A DNA stretch of 64,000 nt from Gracilibacillus alcaliphilus. GTDB taxonomy: Bacteria; Bacillota; Bacilli; Bacillales; Amphibacillaceae. Positions within the stretch are counted from its first letter, which is position 1. Each line of letters starts with the position of its first letter. The notes under the pieces were generated by a model. That model saw nothing but the letters and a program-made list of their open reading frames with translations, was not told the DNA's origin and ran no database searches. The DNA is taken from positions 124,001 to 188,000 of the forward strand of contig NZ_JAFBFA010000003.1 in the NCBI RefSeq assembly GCF_016909015.1. The letters run 5' to 3'. The translations under genes and the position numbers were made by a program. Positions 18,741 to 28,528 of this stretch are shown in pieces.

Positions 18741-20522
18741 TTAGGAATGACACGAACAAAATTCAAACACAATAGTTGTCTCCATTTCGATGTTGATTTT
18801 TTGTAATGTTATTTGAAGCTGAAGAAAAGCTTCTTCTTCCCCTTGATGATTGATAAACGTTTTACGCGTTATTCTTGGTTTGATGCTGGAGCCAAAAGAT
18901 ATTTTCAGGGACTGCTCTTCACCTTTTAATACAATATGATTGTTGCCTATATCATAAGCCATATCTTGCAGAATAAAGTTTTCTATTACGGAGGAGGGCT
19001 TGGTGGTAAAATGAAATCGATCTGTTAAAGTTAAAACTGGAAGCTGGCTTTTTTCCAAGACGAACAACCTGTCAAAGTGGATTAAAGTTGAATCTGAATA
19101 AGCCTTTGTCATATTCAACTGAAATATCTCTTTATCACTAAAACCTTCTGCCTGTTGGATAATTGCTTGATACCTTTCCCCATGAAGCTGAGTCTGACCG
19201 TTAATTATTGGAATAGAATGGCCTTTGCCGCTGTTACAGATGAAATTATAGCGCTTATCGCTGAAATATGCCTTATTATACTGTCCTGCCCCTAAATCCT
19301 TTAAGAATACTTCCCCTCCGCCAAATAACACAAAATGCCCTATATCATTATGATTATGAGGTTCATTGTTATGTCCGCCTTTAGCAGCGAAGGCATACGT
19401 ATGACCATTATGTGTGATTCGCGAAGTAAAAACGGAGGATTGTTCAAATAAAGCGCTTGTGTCCGGCCAACCTGTGCCTTGCCATTCCGATTCATACCAT
19501 TGCAGCTCACGAAAGGCTGGTGCCCACCTGCCACAATGATCGACTATTTCTCTCTGCCCTGCTTCCTTCATGGGTATATGTATCTCAGGGAATTTTTTGT
19601 GAAGATAGTGCGTAAATCCAAGCATTGGCTTGGCAAAAGGGGCCGCATCCGAGAAATTTATCACATGGTTGCCAGCTAAAAAGATATGCTGCTGAAACTG
19701 AGCTATCTTACGTACCTTGTCAGAGTCGAAAAATTCATGAATGTCACCAGTTGCCCTTTCTAATAAGTCGAAAAAATAAATAAAATACCCGAAACCGTAT
19801 TGCCAATAACTATACCCCTCTGTACACGCACCGTCTGCTGCAAAGCCATTCAAATAATGTTCCATACTACATACTACACGTTCCAATACCATATCCAGCT
19901 GATTCTGATCCTCTAACATATAAATAGCGGCAGCACCCACTGACCCAGCACAGACGGAAGCCCAGTTATGATCGGCACGTTCCCAATGGAACGGTCCATT
20001 GTTGATAAAATTCCTTAAGACACGCCGATCTATTTCGATTTTTGTTTGATCTATTAAAAATGAATCTAATCGTTCCTCCAATAAATAGATGATTTCTGCT
20101 AATGAAAATGCTGTTTCAGCTGCAAATAAATCAATCGTATACTTCAATGTGTTTGATTGTTGATATGCTTCATAGCTTTGTCCTTCCATCTGCTGATCCA
20201 AATGGGCAGGAAGACACCAAGTAAACTCCTGACAAACTTGCCATATTTCATTTTCTAGCGGCGTCAAAAACAGTGCATTATCTGGATCGATATAACTTAA
20301 CAACCCAAAAGTCGTTAATCGCTTTCTTCGTTCAAAATAAAGTTGTTCAAACGTGCTGCGTTCTCCCGTTGTTTGAAACTGCCGAAAAGTTTGAAAAGAT
20401 GTCTGGCTAGAAGAGTGGGAAAGGAAATACGCTGCCTGTTTCTTTAAATGGTCGATCATTTCCTTCTGTTGGTCCTTTTTCATTGCTTCCCATAGATTAT
20501 TTACATGATCTGTTTGTCTCAT
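18741..20522 (-). CDS. Heparinase II/III-family protein (polysaccharide lyase-like)
   Basis: 593 aa without signal peptide. The first about 330 residues form a helical toroid-like region. From about residue 375 the heparinase II/III signature appears (GGHNNEPHNHNDIGHFVLF, then FLKDLGAGQYNKAYFS and NSGKGHSIPIINGQTQ), followed by a beta-sandwich. Family members cleave uronate-containing glycans by beta-elimination, so a cytosolic oligo-uronide lyase acting on glucuronate-bearing arabinogalactan or pectic fragments would fit the locus. That substrate is inference. Good AAAGGAG site before the ATG at 20522. It lies between the GH2 genes and the AraC regulator. Confidence 0.72.
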   Translation of the reverse strand: MRQTDHVNNLWEAMKKDQQKEMIDHLKKQAAYFLSHSSSQTSFQTFRQFQTTGERSTFEQLYFERRKRLTTFGLLSYIDPDNALFLTPLENEIWQVCQEFTWCLPAHLDQQMEGQSYEAYQQSNTLKYTIDLFAAETAFSLAEIIYLLEERLDSFLIDQTKIEIDRRVLRNFINNGPFHWERADHNWASVCAGSVGAAAIYMLEDQNQLDMVLERVVCSMEHYLNGFAADGACTEGYSYWQYGFGYFIYFFDLLERATGDIHEFFDSDKVRKIAQFQQHIFLAGNHVINFSDAAPFAKPMLGFTHYLHKKFPEIHIPMKEAGQREIVDHCGRWAPAFRELQWYESEWQGTGWPDTSALFEQSSVFTSRITHNGHTYAFAAKGGHNNEPHNHNDIGHFVLFGGGEVFLKDLGAGQYNKAYFSDKRYNFICNSGKGHSIPIINGQTQLHGERYQAIIQQAEGFSDKEIFQLNMTKAYSDSTLIHFDRLFVLEKSQLPVLTLTDRFHFTTKPSSVIENFILQDMAYDIGNNHIVLKGEEQSLKISFGSSIKPRITRKTFINHQGEEEAFLQLQITLQKINIEMETTIVFEFCSCHS

Positions 20523-20847
20523 TATGGTTGCTCCTTTTTGTTAAAGATGATTCCTTATAACAGCCGTTGAACTTTTTGATATACGGATTATTTCGTACTT
20601 ACATTTAAACACAATCATCAGATAAAGGACACCATCCCTGCCTTCCACATATGCTAGACTATGGCAGGGATAGCAATGAAAAAATAAGTTTTAATCTTAT
20701 AAAAAACAGACAACCATTTGTTTAATGATTACTTTGATCTAACCATTGATTCGCTAAGTTTTCTAGCTCAGATTTCGCTTGACTACATGTTAAGTAGCTA
20801 GGTTTCTGATAAATCTCCAAACAAGACTGAAAAAAGTACTAACAACA
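20523..20847. other. Intergenic region with hairpin and a short coding-like remnant
   Basis: ATCCCTGCC (20634-20642) pairs with GGCAGGGAT (20663-20671) without a U-tract. On the minus strand 20722-20838 is open for 38 codons, ends QAKSELENLANQWLDQSNH before TAA, and lacks a start. It may be the tail of a gene lost after the GH2 gene. No family recognised. Confidence 0.3.
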
Positions 20848-23205
20848 TTATTCTGACAAAATACGAGATAATTTGACATCCTTGACCGTGATCGTTTGCT
20901 CATCTTCTTCGCTGTCTGCTTTAATGGCAAATTGGGCAGATGAGATTCCATTATGGGATAAATGAAATGGTACTTTAAAACGCCCATCTTGATCAACTGC
21001 TACAACAAATGGTTCCTCAACGTTTTTAGCGTCCACTTCTAACCTTACATGAGTGCTTTCTGTTATCCCTTCTAAGATAGCAGTAAATTCATAATCCCCT
21101 TGGAGTAAATCTGTTGTTTTTTGCGAAATTTCAAAAGATTGCGCGTTATCTAATCTAACGGTTAAGCCATCTCCAGAATCGACTATTGCATCTTCATTTG
21201 AGGACAAGACAGACCATTCCTCTGTACCTGATGCAAAATTCGGATTTAAGACCCGATTGGCACCATCAGTAGTTGCATGTTGAAAGTATTCATAAACTAC
21301 TTTAGGACCCAAGTCATACCAATCTACCATTCCCATAGTTGACAGACGAGAAGGATCTTCTTCTGTGTACTGCTCTTTACTGCGATAATCCTTAAAGTTC
21401 CAGAAAGTATATCCTATGGTATATGGCTTACTCACCGTAACATCCCAATGAGCAGCAAAGTTAGCTGCTTGCCAATCCTCTGTACCGCCTTCTGTAGCTT
21501 TCCCCCGATTCCCATACATCGACCAAGTTCCGTTTTCTGTAATGATGATTGGTTTGTCAGGATATGTCTTATGCAGGATCTCTAACCTCTCATCAAAGTC
21601 ACCTGCACCAAAGTCCTCTGCATTTCCTCCATGAAAACCATAATACTGGTTGATAGTGAGCAGATCCGGCTCTGCTCGAGTGATGTCGTCTGGATGATGC
21701 TGTGTATTGGAAGCATAAGTGACCGGCCGCTCCTTCCGATCAATCTGCAGCACCGCATCACGAAGCATATTATAAAAATCGACATGTTCTTGATTATTGG
21801 ACGTATTTTCGTTACCTACTCCCCACATGATGATCGAAGGGTGGTTTACCTGATTCCAAGCCATAGCAATCGCCAATTCTTCAGAGACCGTTCCTTGATT
21901 TAATTGATGTCGAATAGATTCGACATCCATCCAGTAGTTTTCAACCTCATCCATCACATACAGACCAATCTCGTCGGCATATTGATAGGCATAAGGATGA
22001 CGATTATAATGGGCATGCCGAATAAAATTCGCATCTGCATCCTTCATTAAATCTAGCTCTTGTTGATACTCCTCAACAGTTAACGATCGACCAGATAGAG
22101 TGGATTCCTCATGCCAATTCGTTCCTTTCAAAAACACTGGCTCTTGATTGATCAGCAGATCTGTATCTGTTACCTCTACATCCACTGCCCCGTATTGAGC
22201 GGAAAGGGCATCTTTTTCGGTTATCTCTGCAGTTGCAGTATATAGATAGGGCAAATCTGGCGTCCACGCTTTCAGAGAAGGCGCTTCAAATTCAAATGGA
22301 ACAACTTTGACTTCGTTTGCCTCCAATTGTACTTGCTTCACTTTAGGATCGATTTCATCTACTCCCGGATCCAACACAACCTCCATTTGATCTGGTTTAT
22401 CTGTTAAATTGAGTACAACAGCCTGTGCCTCTATTTTTTGATCTAATTTGGAAGCTTGCATATTCACTTTCAAGACTGTTTGCGGGTTGGTTGCCTCTAG
22501 AAAAATATCTCGCATGATCCCACTGTAGTCCCACCAATCAAAAGAACCTGGCGGAACACTGTCCCGATCAATATATACGTGCGGCTTGCGATCAATACGG
22601 ATGGCAATGATATTTTCTTTCCCTGTTTCAAGATAAGAAGACACGTTGATGGCAAATGGCGTAGCACCAAACTTTGAGTCCCCGACGCTTTGACCATTGA
22701 TAAATACTTCTGCTTTTGGCCCCATACCAAGTGATACCAATTTAATAAATTGACCTTTCCAATCTTTATCCACCTCAATGATTTTTCGATACCAAAAAGA
22801 ACCAAATTTTCGTTCATACTTACCATCTTCATAAGCAAAGTCTAAGCTTGCCGGTACATTTTCCGTTGACCATGAAGAATCATCAAAGTCATCTCTCGAA
22901 GGTTCTGCACTATCCTTGTAGATTCCCTCTTCATCATAATAAAAGCCCCAATCTCCATTAAGAGATTGATAAGAACGTGGCGTTTGCTCTAATTCCCAAG
23001 TTGTAAACGCTGGAATGGGAAAACCATTTTGATATGCAACTGGAAATTCCTCATGATCTACCATATGAACACTATTATCCTCTACTAGCCTATCCTTATC
23101 CGACACACTATTTCGTTTACCTTCTTCCATTGCATATACTGTCATCCAAATCCCACCAATCAAAAGAATAGATATTATTCCAATCAAAACATATCGTTTT
23201 CTCAA
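20848..23205 (-). CDS. GH2-family glycosidase, membrane-anchored or secreted
   Basis: 785 aa with an N-terminal hydrophobic segment after MRKRY (signal peptide ending near VYA, or a signal anchor), so it works outside the membrane. GH2 architecture: jelly-roll sugar-binding domain (about 60-230), Ig-like domain, then a TIM barrel with acid/base Glu in WGVGNENTSNN near residue 464 and nucleophile Glu in IIITENGTWSMYG near 555. A C-terminal beta-sandwich (about 640-780) looks like a carbohydrate-binding module. Beta-galactosidase or beta-glucuronidase specificity is likely but undecided. The start is TTG at 23205, 6 bases after AAGGTGGG. It is the only clearly exported hydrolase of the locus. 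Confidence 0.82.
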   Translation of the reverse strand: MRKRYVLIGIISILLIGGIWMTVYAMEEGKRNSVSDKDRLVEDNSVHMVDHEEFPVAYQNGFPIPAFTTWELEQTPRSYQSLNGDWGFYYDEEGIYKDSAEPSRDDFDDSSWSTENVPASLDFAYEDGKYERKFGSFWYRKIIEVDKDWKGQFIKLVSLGMGPKAEVFINGQSVGDSKFGATPFAINVSSYLETGKENIIAIRIDRKPHVYIDRDSVPPGSFDWWDYSGIMRDIFLEATNPQTVLKVNMQASKLDQKIEAQAVVLNLTDKPDQMEVVLDPGVDEIDPKVKQVQLEANEVKVVPFEFEAPSLKAWTPDLPYLYTATAEITEKDALSAQYGAVDVEVTDTDLLINQEPVFLKGTNWHEESTLSGRSLTVEEYQQELDLMKDADANFIRHAHYNRHPYAYQYADEIGLYVMDEVENYWMDVESIRHQLNQGTVSEELAIAMAWNQVNHPSIIMWGVGNENTSNNQEHVDFYNMLRDAVLQIDRKERPVTYASNTQHHPDDITRAEPDLLTINQYYGFHGGNAEDFGAGDFDERLEILHKTYPDKPIIITENGTWSMYGNRGKATEGGTEDWQAANFAAHWDVTVSKPYTIGYTFWNFKDYRSKEQYTEEDPSRLSTMGMVDWYDLGPKVVYEYFQHATTDGANRVLNPNFASGTEEWSVLSSNEDAIVDSGDGLTVRLDNAQSFEISQKTTDLLQGDYEFTAILEGITESTHVRLEVDAKNVEEPFVVAVDQDGRFKVPFHLSHNGISSAQFAIKADSEEDEQTITVKDVKLSRILSE

Positions 23206-23392
23206 CTAAATCCCACCTTCTATTTGATATAGCTCCTTGCCGGTTACTATCAACGCATTAAGCGTCTATAAGTTTTTCCAGTTGCATAATCAGTAGAAGT
23301 AGGTATATCCTGGATAACTACAGGCACTATATCGTTCAAGAATTTTGAAGTACTCCTTTGAACGAAGTCTCGCTTTATCGCAACATTAACTG

Positions 23393-25804
23393 TTAGGTAT
23401 TGCTTTCTATCTTTGTTTGTTGAGATGTCGCAACTGCTATCTTCACTTCAGCCATGGAAACATTTGGTGATTCTGCGCGGATGGTCATATCTCCACTCTC
23501 TTTTGTACTCCTAACATAGGCAAGCAATTTACCATGATGCACCTTTCTCACTAAGGAATTGTATGGCTGTAGATCTTGTGCATCGCCATTTTCCAAGCCA
23601 AGGATTTCCCCTGAACCATCGATCGATAACTGAATTTGATTGTCTGCTGTATATACAAGATTTCCATCGTCATCGGCTACGTAGATTTCGATATGAGCCA
23701 CATCTTGACCGCTCGCTGTTAACCATTGTGAATCTGCACTGATCTCTAATTTTTTTGGTTGCTGTACCGTCTCTAGTTCATAGGAATAAGATTGACCATC
23801 CATTCCTTTAGCCACAGCTTTTAATGTTCCTGCCTGAAAGCTAACTTCCCAAGTCACATAGGCTTTATCATCATCCACTTTTTTGCTTCCTAGTGATGTG
23901 TCATTTAGGTAGAGTTCCACTTCTTCACAGTTGGTAAAACACTTAACTTGCATCTCCTCTTCATCTTGCCAATTCCAGTGAGGTTCACCATAGCCTTCAG
24001 CTGCTGCCAGTGGGAGTGCACTTAAAAAAGCCATCGGTTCACTACTCCATAACGCTTGACGATAATAATAGCTTGGTTTCTTAAATCCAGCCAGATCCAA
24101 AAAGCCTGCTTGAGAAGCTCTAATCGGCCAGCCTTGTGCCTCGCCTAAAAAGTCAACACCTGTCCAAATAAATTGTCCGCAAATATAATCGTTATGTTTT
24201 ACAATCAGCCAATCTTCTAAACTACTGCTGTTTTCACTGCCGTAGGTCACTCTGTCTGGATATTTTTTGTGGTCTTCTTCATATAAATGTTCCTTGTAAT
24301 TGTAGCCAACTACATCCAATGTATCCGTATATCCTGTCCTATTCGATAACTCTGGAAAGGCAATCGCTGCCGTAACGGGTCTTGTTGTATCGCATTCTTT
24401 CACATAGCGAACCAGTCGTTCGGCTATTGTTGCAAGCCTTTCTGCATTTGGTTTATTAGGATCATATTGTCTTTCAGCGGCCGGCTTATTCGCATCATTA
24501 TTACCTGTCATCGTCTTGAAGTAAGGATGACAATAAGGATCATTCGGATAATCTACTTCATTCCCGATACTCCACAGAATAATAGACGGATGATTTCGGT
24601 CTCTTAAAACCATCTCCTTGATATCTGTCTCTCCCCACTGCGGGAAATCCTCGTAATAACCAAAATGCTTCGGCGGATAAACGTTGTGGCCGGTTGACCA
24701 CTTGTTTTTCACACCTTCCCATTCATCAAAGGCTTCGTCCATTACTAAAAAGCCCATTTGATCACATAGATCAAGGAGATATGGTACTGGCGGGTTATGG
24801 CTCATTCGGATGGCATTACAGCCCATTTCTTTTAATGCTTCGAGCCTTCTTACCCATACCTTCTCAGGAACCGCTGCACCAAGCGCACCCGCATCATGGT
24901 GGACACAGACACCCTTTATTTTCATATTTACATCATTCAAGAAAAAACCTTCATTTGAATCGAATGAGAAATAACGGATACCTGTTGAAGTAAGTGAATG
25001 ATCAATTACTACTCCGTCCTTTATTATCTCTGTTTTTACGGAATACAAATAGGGAGTATCCGGTGACCAAAGCTGTGGGTGGTGAATTTTCATTTGCTGG
25101 TCTATACAGAAAGATGATTCTGCAGCTATCATTTCTGTATGTATGACAGAGTCAAGAGATTCCCCTGCTTGATCAAGTAGTGTATTTTTAATAACAACCT
25201 GTTCATCATTCGTCGTCTCGTTTGATAATTGTACATTTACTGAAACAGTCGCCTCTTCTTCGGAAACCTCTGGAGTGGTGACAAATACACCATATTGGTC
25301 AATATGGATTTGATCTGTAATAGTTAGATAGACATCACGATAAATACCAGAACCAGTAAACCAACGGGAATCTGCAATATCTTTATGATTTACTTTAACA
25401 GATATAACATTACTGCTCTCACCAAAAGAAACAAAATCTGTTATGTCATAAGTAAAGGAACTATACCCGTAAGGACGCTTTCCGATATAATAGCTATTAC
25501 ACCATACTTGAGAATTATTGTAGACCCCTTCAAAAGTAATGTAGACCCGTTTCCCTGTTAAATCCTCTGGTAAATGAAAATGTTTTCTATACCAGCCAAT
25601 CCCGCCTGGTAGATAGCCTGTTCCGCTTGAATGTTCCTTGGAAAAAGGCTCTTCCACAGACCAATCATGAGGCAATGTGACATGCCGCCAATTAGAATCA
25701 TCAAAACCCTTGTACCAAGCATCGATGACATCATCTCTGGTAAACTTCCAATCAAGATTCATATTTTTATTTATTCTTACAGTTTCCACATTCCACTCCC
25801 CCAT
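23393..25804 (-). CDS. GH2-family beta-galactosidase-like enzyme
   Basis: 803 aa with no signal peptide. The sugar-binding domain opens with LDWKFTRDD and HVTLPHDWSVEEPF, typical of GH2 beta-galactosidases. The TIM barrel has MSHNPPVPYLLDLCDQMG, acid/base Glu in WSIGNEVDYP near residue 412 and nucleophile Glu in TYGSENSSSLEDW near 522. Two Ig-like domains follow from about 610. Expected to cut beta-galactosyl bonds in imported oligosaccharides. The ATG at 25804 has GGAG 7 bases upstream; a GTG at 25789 with GGGGGAG is an alternative. It is preceded by a 350-base leader with two LacI-type operators and a promoter (26141-26187), and probably heads the hydrolase operon. Confidence 0.87.
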   Translation of the reverse strand: MGEWNVETVRINKNMNLDWKFTRDDVIDAWYKGFDDSNWRHVTLPHDWSVEEPFSKEHSSGTGYLPGGIGWYRKHFHLPEDLTGKRVYITFEGVYNNSQVWCNSYYIGKRPYGYSSFTYDITDFVSFGESSNVISVKVNHKDIADSRWFTGSGIYRDVYLTITDQIHIDQYGVFVTTPEVSEEEATVSVNVQLSNETTNDEQVVIKNTLLDQAGESLDSVIHTEMIAAESSFCIDQQMKIHHPQLWSPDTPYLYSVKTEIIKDGVVIDHSLTSTGIRYFSFDSNEGFFLNDVNMKIKGVCVHHDAGALGAAVPEKVWVRRLEALKEMGCNAIRMSHNPPVPYLLDLCDQMGFLVMDEAFDEWEGVKNKWSTGHNVYPPKHFGYYEDFPQWGETDIKEMVLRDRNHPSIILWSIGNEVDYPNDPYCHPYFKTMTGNNDANKPAAERQYDPNKPNAERLATIAERLVRYVKECDTTRPVTAAIAFPELSNRTGYTDTLDVVGYNYKEHLYEEDHKKYPDRVTYGSENSSSLEDWLIVKHNDYICGQFIWTGVDFLGEAQGWPIRASQAGFLDLAGFKKPSYYYRQALWSSEPMAFLSALPLAAAEGYGEPHWNWQDEEEMQVKCFTNCEEVELYLNDTSLGSKKVDDDKAYVTWEVSFQAGTLKAVAKGMDGQSYSYELETVQQPKKLEISADSQWLTASGQDVAHIEIYVADDDGNLVYTADNQIQLSIDGSGEILGLENGDAQDLQPYNSLVRKVHHGKLLAYVRSTKESGDMTIRAESPNVSMAEVKIAVATSQQTKIESNT

Positions 25805-25995
25805 TCTATAACTCCGCTTATTAATACCTATAATCCTGCCTCTTCAACTTCTGAAACAACATTAACCATTATCCAAAGCAGTACTTATCTGTATTTTCTT
25901 AATTTTATTAAAGAGTTGAGAAACCATATATATCGTTACTAACTTCAAAACACTCCCTTAAAAAAATAAAATAAATCCAAGTAAGAATCAATATA

Positions 25996-26009
25996 TGAAA
26001 TGGGTTTCA
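25996..26009. promoter_or_regulatory. LacI-type operator A, in the GH2 leader
   Basis: TGAAATGGGTTTCA, with TGAAA/TTTCA arms. The identical 14-mer occurs at 41591-41604 in the leader of the importer operon. It differs from the CcpA cre consensus by lacking the central CG. The rest of the 25805-26194 gap holds the promoter module at 26141-26187 and nothing else I can name. Confidence 0.7.
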
Positions 26010-26140
26010 AAATAGGATAGGTTGACTGATCTATATTCTATTATTTCATTTTATGCATGTAATAATTAGGATATTGAAAAACAACCCATAAAACACCATT
26101 TAAAACTGACCTTTATCCCCGAAATAAAACTACCCTTATA

Positions 26141-26154
26141 CGAAACCCTTTTCA
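26141..26154. promoter_or_regulatory. LacI-type operator B, at the GH2 transcription start
   Basis: CGAAACCCTTTTCA differs by one base from the 41753-41766 site. It covers the predicted transcription start of the promoter at 26159-26187 and lies 145 bp (centre to centre) from operator A. Confidence 0.7.
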
Positions 26155-26158
26155 TAAA

Positions 26159-26187
26159 AACTTAATAAATTAGGTCTTATTTGTCAA
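26159..26187 (-). promoter_or_regulatory. Promoter of the GH2 (hydrolase) operon
   Basis: On the minus strand TTGACA, 17-bp spacer and TAAGTT, in the context GTATTGACAAAT. The same context precedes the importer promoter at 41773-41801. Operator B follows directly, the classic place for repression. Confidence 0.65.
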
Positions 26188-26194
26188 TACTTTT

Positions 26195-27226
26195 TTATGC
26201 ATTCAATACTTGACATGAATCTCGTACGATTAATTTTGTTGGGATAATCCACTCTTTTGCAGGATTCTCTCCATTTATTAATTCAACTAACAATTCGACT
26301 GCTTTTTCACCTAAGAAATCATAATTTTGGGTAACAGACGTGATACCCGGAGGAAAATATTGTGCTAAATAGCTGTCATCAAAACCTACTACGGAAACAT
26401 CTTCTGGTACACGAATCCCAAATTTATTAAGGATTCTAATCACACCTATCGCAATAAAATCATTCACACAAATGATTGCCGTAGGACGCTCTTCTAATGA
26501 AAGTAAACTTTTAGCCAGTTCCTCACCAGATTCAATATCAAAACCTTCATCCATTACCCAATCCATATTTATATCTAGCTGATGTTTATTCATTGCGTTG
26601 TAAAAAGCATCGAGCTTTATCTCCGTCGAAGTAACCCCTTTTATCCCACCAATAAACGCTATTTTTCGATGATTAAAATTCCAGAGTAAATCGATCGCCT
26701 TATGAATACCATCACTTTCATCTGTTCTCACTACATGTGCATCCACATTCTCCATTGAACCGTTAACAAAAACAACCGGCACTTGTTCCATGATTTTATT
26801 CATTTCTTCCACATAAGATTTATTTGATTTTACGTCGTTAATCCGTCCGCCTAAAAATAGAATACCGTCCACCCTCTTATCGATTAAGGTTTGTAAATAA
26901 GTAGACTCATTTTCATAATCATTCATGGTATTGCATAAAAAAGTGGTATAACCTAACGCTAACGCTTTGGTCTCCATTTTTTGTACCAAAGTAGAAAAAA
27001 AGGGGTGATTAATATCAGGAAGTATGATCCCTATTGTCTTGGACCTTTTGTATAATAGGCTTCTCGCCAAACTGTTAGGCCTAAAATTATGCTTCTCAAT
27101 TACAGCCAATACTCTTCTTTTTGTTTCCGGCTTAACACGTTCATTCCCTGTCAATACTCGTGACACAGTAGATGGTGAGACTTTAGCTTCATTGGCAATG
27201 TCATAGATTGTTGTATTTTTTTTCAT
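26195..27226 (-). CDS. LacI-family repressor of the glycan locus
   Basis: 343 aa with a standard LacI layout: helix-turn-helix TIYDIANEAKVSPSTVSRVL at residues 5-24, a hinge with RPNSLARSL, and a periplasmic-binding-protein-like effector domain from about 60 (KTIGIILPDINHPFFSTLVQ, later VVGFDDSYLAQYFPPGITSV). It lies between the GH43 at 27530 and the GH2 operon. The four TGAAA-NNNN-TTTCA-type operators sit only before the GH2 gene and the importer operon, which makes this regulator their likely partner (inference). Its effector is probably an imported di- or oligosaccharide. A separate palindrome at 27271-27289 may control its own expression. Confidence 0.9.
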   Translation of the reverse strand: MKKNTTIYDIANEAKVSPSTVSRVLTGNERVKPETKRRVLAVIEKHNFRPNSLARSLLYKRSKTIGIILPDINHPFFSTLVQKMETKALALGYTTFLCNTMNDYENESTYLQTLIDKRVDGILFLGGRINDVKSNKSYVEEMNKIMEQVPVVFVNGSMENVDAHVVRTDESDGIHKAIDLLWNFNHRKIAFIGGIKGVTSTEIKLDAFYNAMNKHQLDINMDWVMDEGFDIESGEELAKSLLSLEERPTAIICVNDFIAIGVIRILNKFGIRVPEDVSVVGFDDSYLAQYFPPGITSVTQNYDFLGEKAVELLVELINGENPAKEWIIPTKLIVRDSCQVLNA

Positions 27227-27270
27227 ATCTTCATCCTATCTCCCTATATGTTAATAAAGAAAATCAAATA

Positions 27271-27289
27271 TATCATACAATGTATGATA
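27271..27289. promoter_or_regulatory. 19-bp palindrome upstream of the LacI gene
   Basis: TATCATACAATGTATGATA has 9-bp perfect arms around a single central base, 45 bases before the LacI start. Its sequence differs from the TGAAA-type operators, so another regulator, perhaps GntR-like, may bind. The rest of the 27227-27529 gap shows nothing recognisable. Confidence 0.5.
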
Positions 27290-27529
27290 GCAACAGTCAA
27301 AATTTTAATGTTTCGTTATTTGCCCGTTTATACACACGGGATATAAGAACTATTACTAAAGCCTTTTGCAAACTAGTCATCCCATCCTGTAGGTTTAAAT
27401 GTTTTAAATGACAGGATTTCTGGATATCTTTTCATCACTCACTTATGAAACATGATACTTATTGAAAGTGACGGATGGTTGCTAGATATTTATTAACTTC
27501 CTTTATGTTTAATCATATCTGATTCAGTT

Positions 27530-28528
27530 CTAAGCATAATCTAAGTCACTTCTCGATCGAACAACTGTAAAACTCTCTTCCGTTTCTACCATTTCATAGA
27601 TTTTCGCACGTGAGTATGGGGGTGCAAAAGGTTGATGCAGGATAAGTAGCCATACTCCTTCAAACGTTTGAAACATCATTCCATGACCACTATCATCTTG
27701 AACGAGCGGATCCAATTGTTCCCAAGGTCCATATAATTTTCCGGATTTTGAACGTGCGATCGTTTGTACATACCCCTCATTGTTATAACTAGACCACAAC
27801 ATCACTAGACTTCCACTTTTGGTTTTATACAATTGACAGCCATCAGATACATAAACCGTTCGCTTATTGCTTGGTATTTTCTCCTGATAAATCCAAGGGG
27901 CATCAGATGCTTTAAATAAATGGATAGGCTCACCAACCGCTGCGGTCAAATCAGACTTTAGCGGGATAGCTTCAAATGTACCATCAATGATCTGTATCCA
28001 TTCATGACAATACACCATCCATGGTTTTCCATCTTCTAGGTAAAGCGTACCATCTAGTGTCATGAAGTTTTCAGGAGGTATAGGCCCATCCTTTTTTATC
28101 AATGTAAACGGCTCTTCCAAAGAATCAGCAACAGCAATAGCTGTTCCCCTAGCATGTTGCTGACCAAACGCCTCAAAATCAGCTTCAATTAGAGATTCCT
28201 TATTATGTAGCGTTACGAAAAGAAAGTATTTCTCTTGGTAAAGATGAACCTCTGGCGTCCATATACCATGAGTAGGATTGGCCCACGTTCCATCAGGAAC
28301 CTCGAATACAACAAATGGTCCCTCCCAATCAATTAAATTTTCGCTTATATACATTAAAACGCCATCACGATTTAAATCCGTAAACCTCGGACTTCCTGAA
28401 GTATATAAATAATACGTTTTTGTATCATTGCAAGCAAACACAAATGGATCATGCACCAAAATTTCTGAAAGTTTTAGTTCTTTTTGAGGGTTTGAAGTAT
28501 TTGAGGCCCAATTATAAATGGTCATCAT
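27530..28528 (-). CDS. GH43-like glycosidase with atypical acid motif
   Basis: 332 aa, cytosolic. A beta-propeller pattern of the GH43/GH32/GH62 clan: ILVHDPFVFACNDTKTYYLY (base Asp near residue 27), IWTPEVHLYQ, MTLDGTLYLEDGKPWMVY (modulating Asp near 162) and VSDGCQLYKTKSGSLVMLWS. In ordinary GH43 enzymes the last motif carries the acid as EGP; here the aligned position is Asp (SDG), as in a distinct subgroup of GH43-like proteins. The substrate is unknown; an arabinoside or xyloside is likely from context. AAAGGAG precedes the ATG at 28528. It lies between the importer terminator (28698-28743) and the LacI gene, and probably has its own promoter. Confidence 0.75.
   Translation of the reverse strand: MMTIYNWASNTSNPQKELKLSEILVHDPFVFACNDTKTYYLYTSGSPRFTDLNRDGVLMYISENLIDWEGPFVVFEVPDGTWANPTHGIWTPEVHLYQEKYFLFVTLHNKESLIEADFEAFGQQHARGTAIAVADSLEEPFTLIKKDGPIPPENFMTLDGTLYLEDGKPWMVYCHEWIQIIDGTFEAIPLKSDLTAAVGEPIHLFKASDAPWIYQEKIPSNKRTVYVSDGCQLYKTKSGSLVMLWSSYNNEGYVQTIARSKSGKLYGPWEQLDPLVQDDSGHGMMFQTFEGVWLLILHQPFAPPYSRAKIYEMVETEESFTVVRSRSDLDYA

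Noticed and set aside
25996..26009. Possible CcpA catabolite (cre) site
   Set aside because: TGAAA/TTTCA arms resemble cre, but the required central CG is replaced by GG. The motif recurs with CC/GG centres at four places tied to the local LacI gene, so a locus-specific operator fits better.
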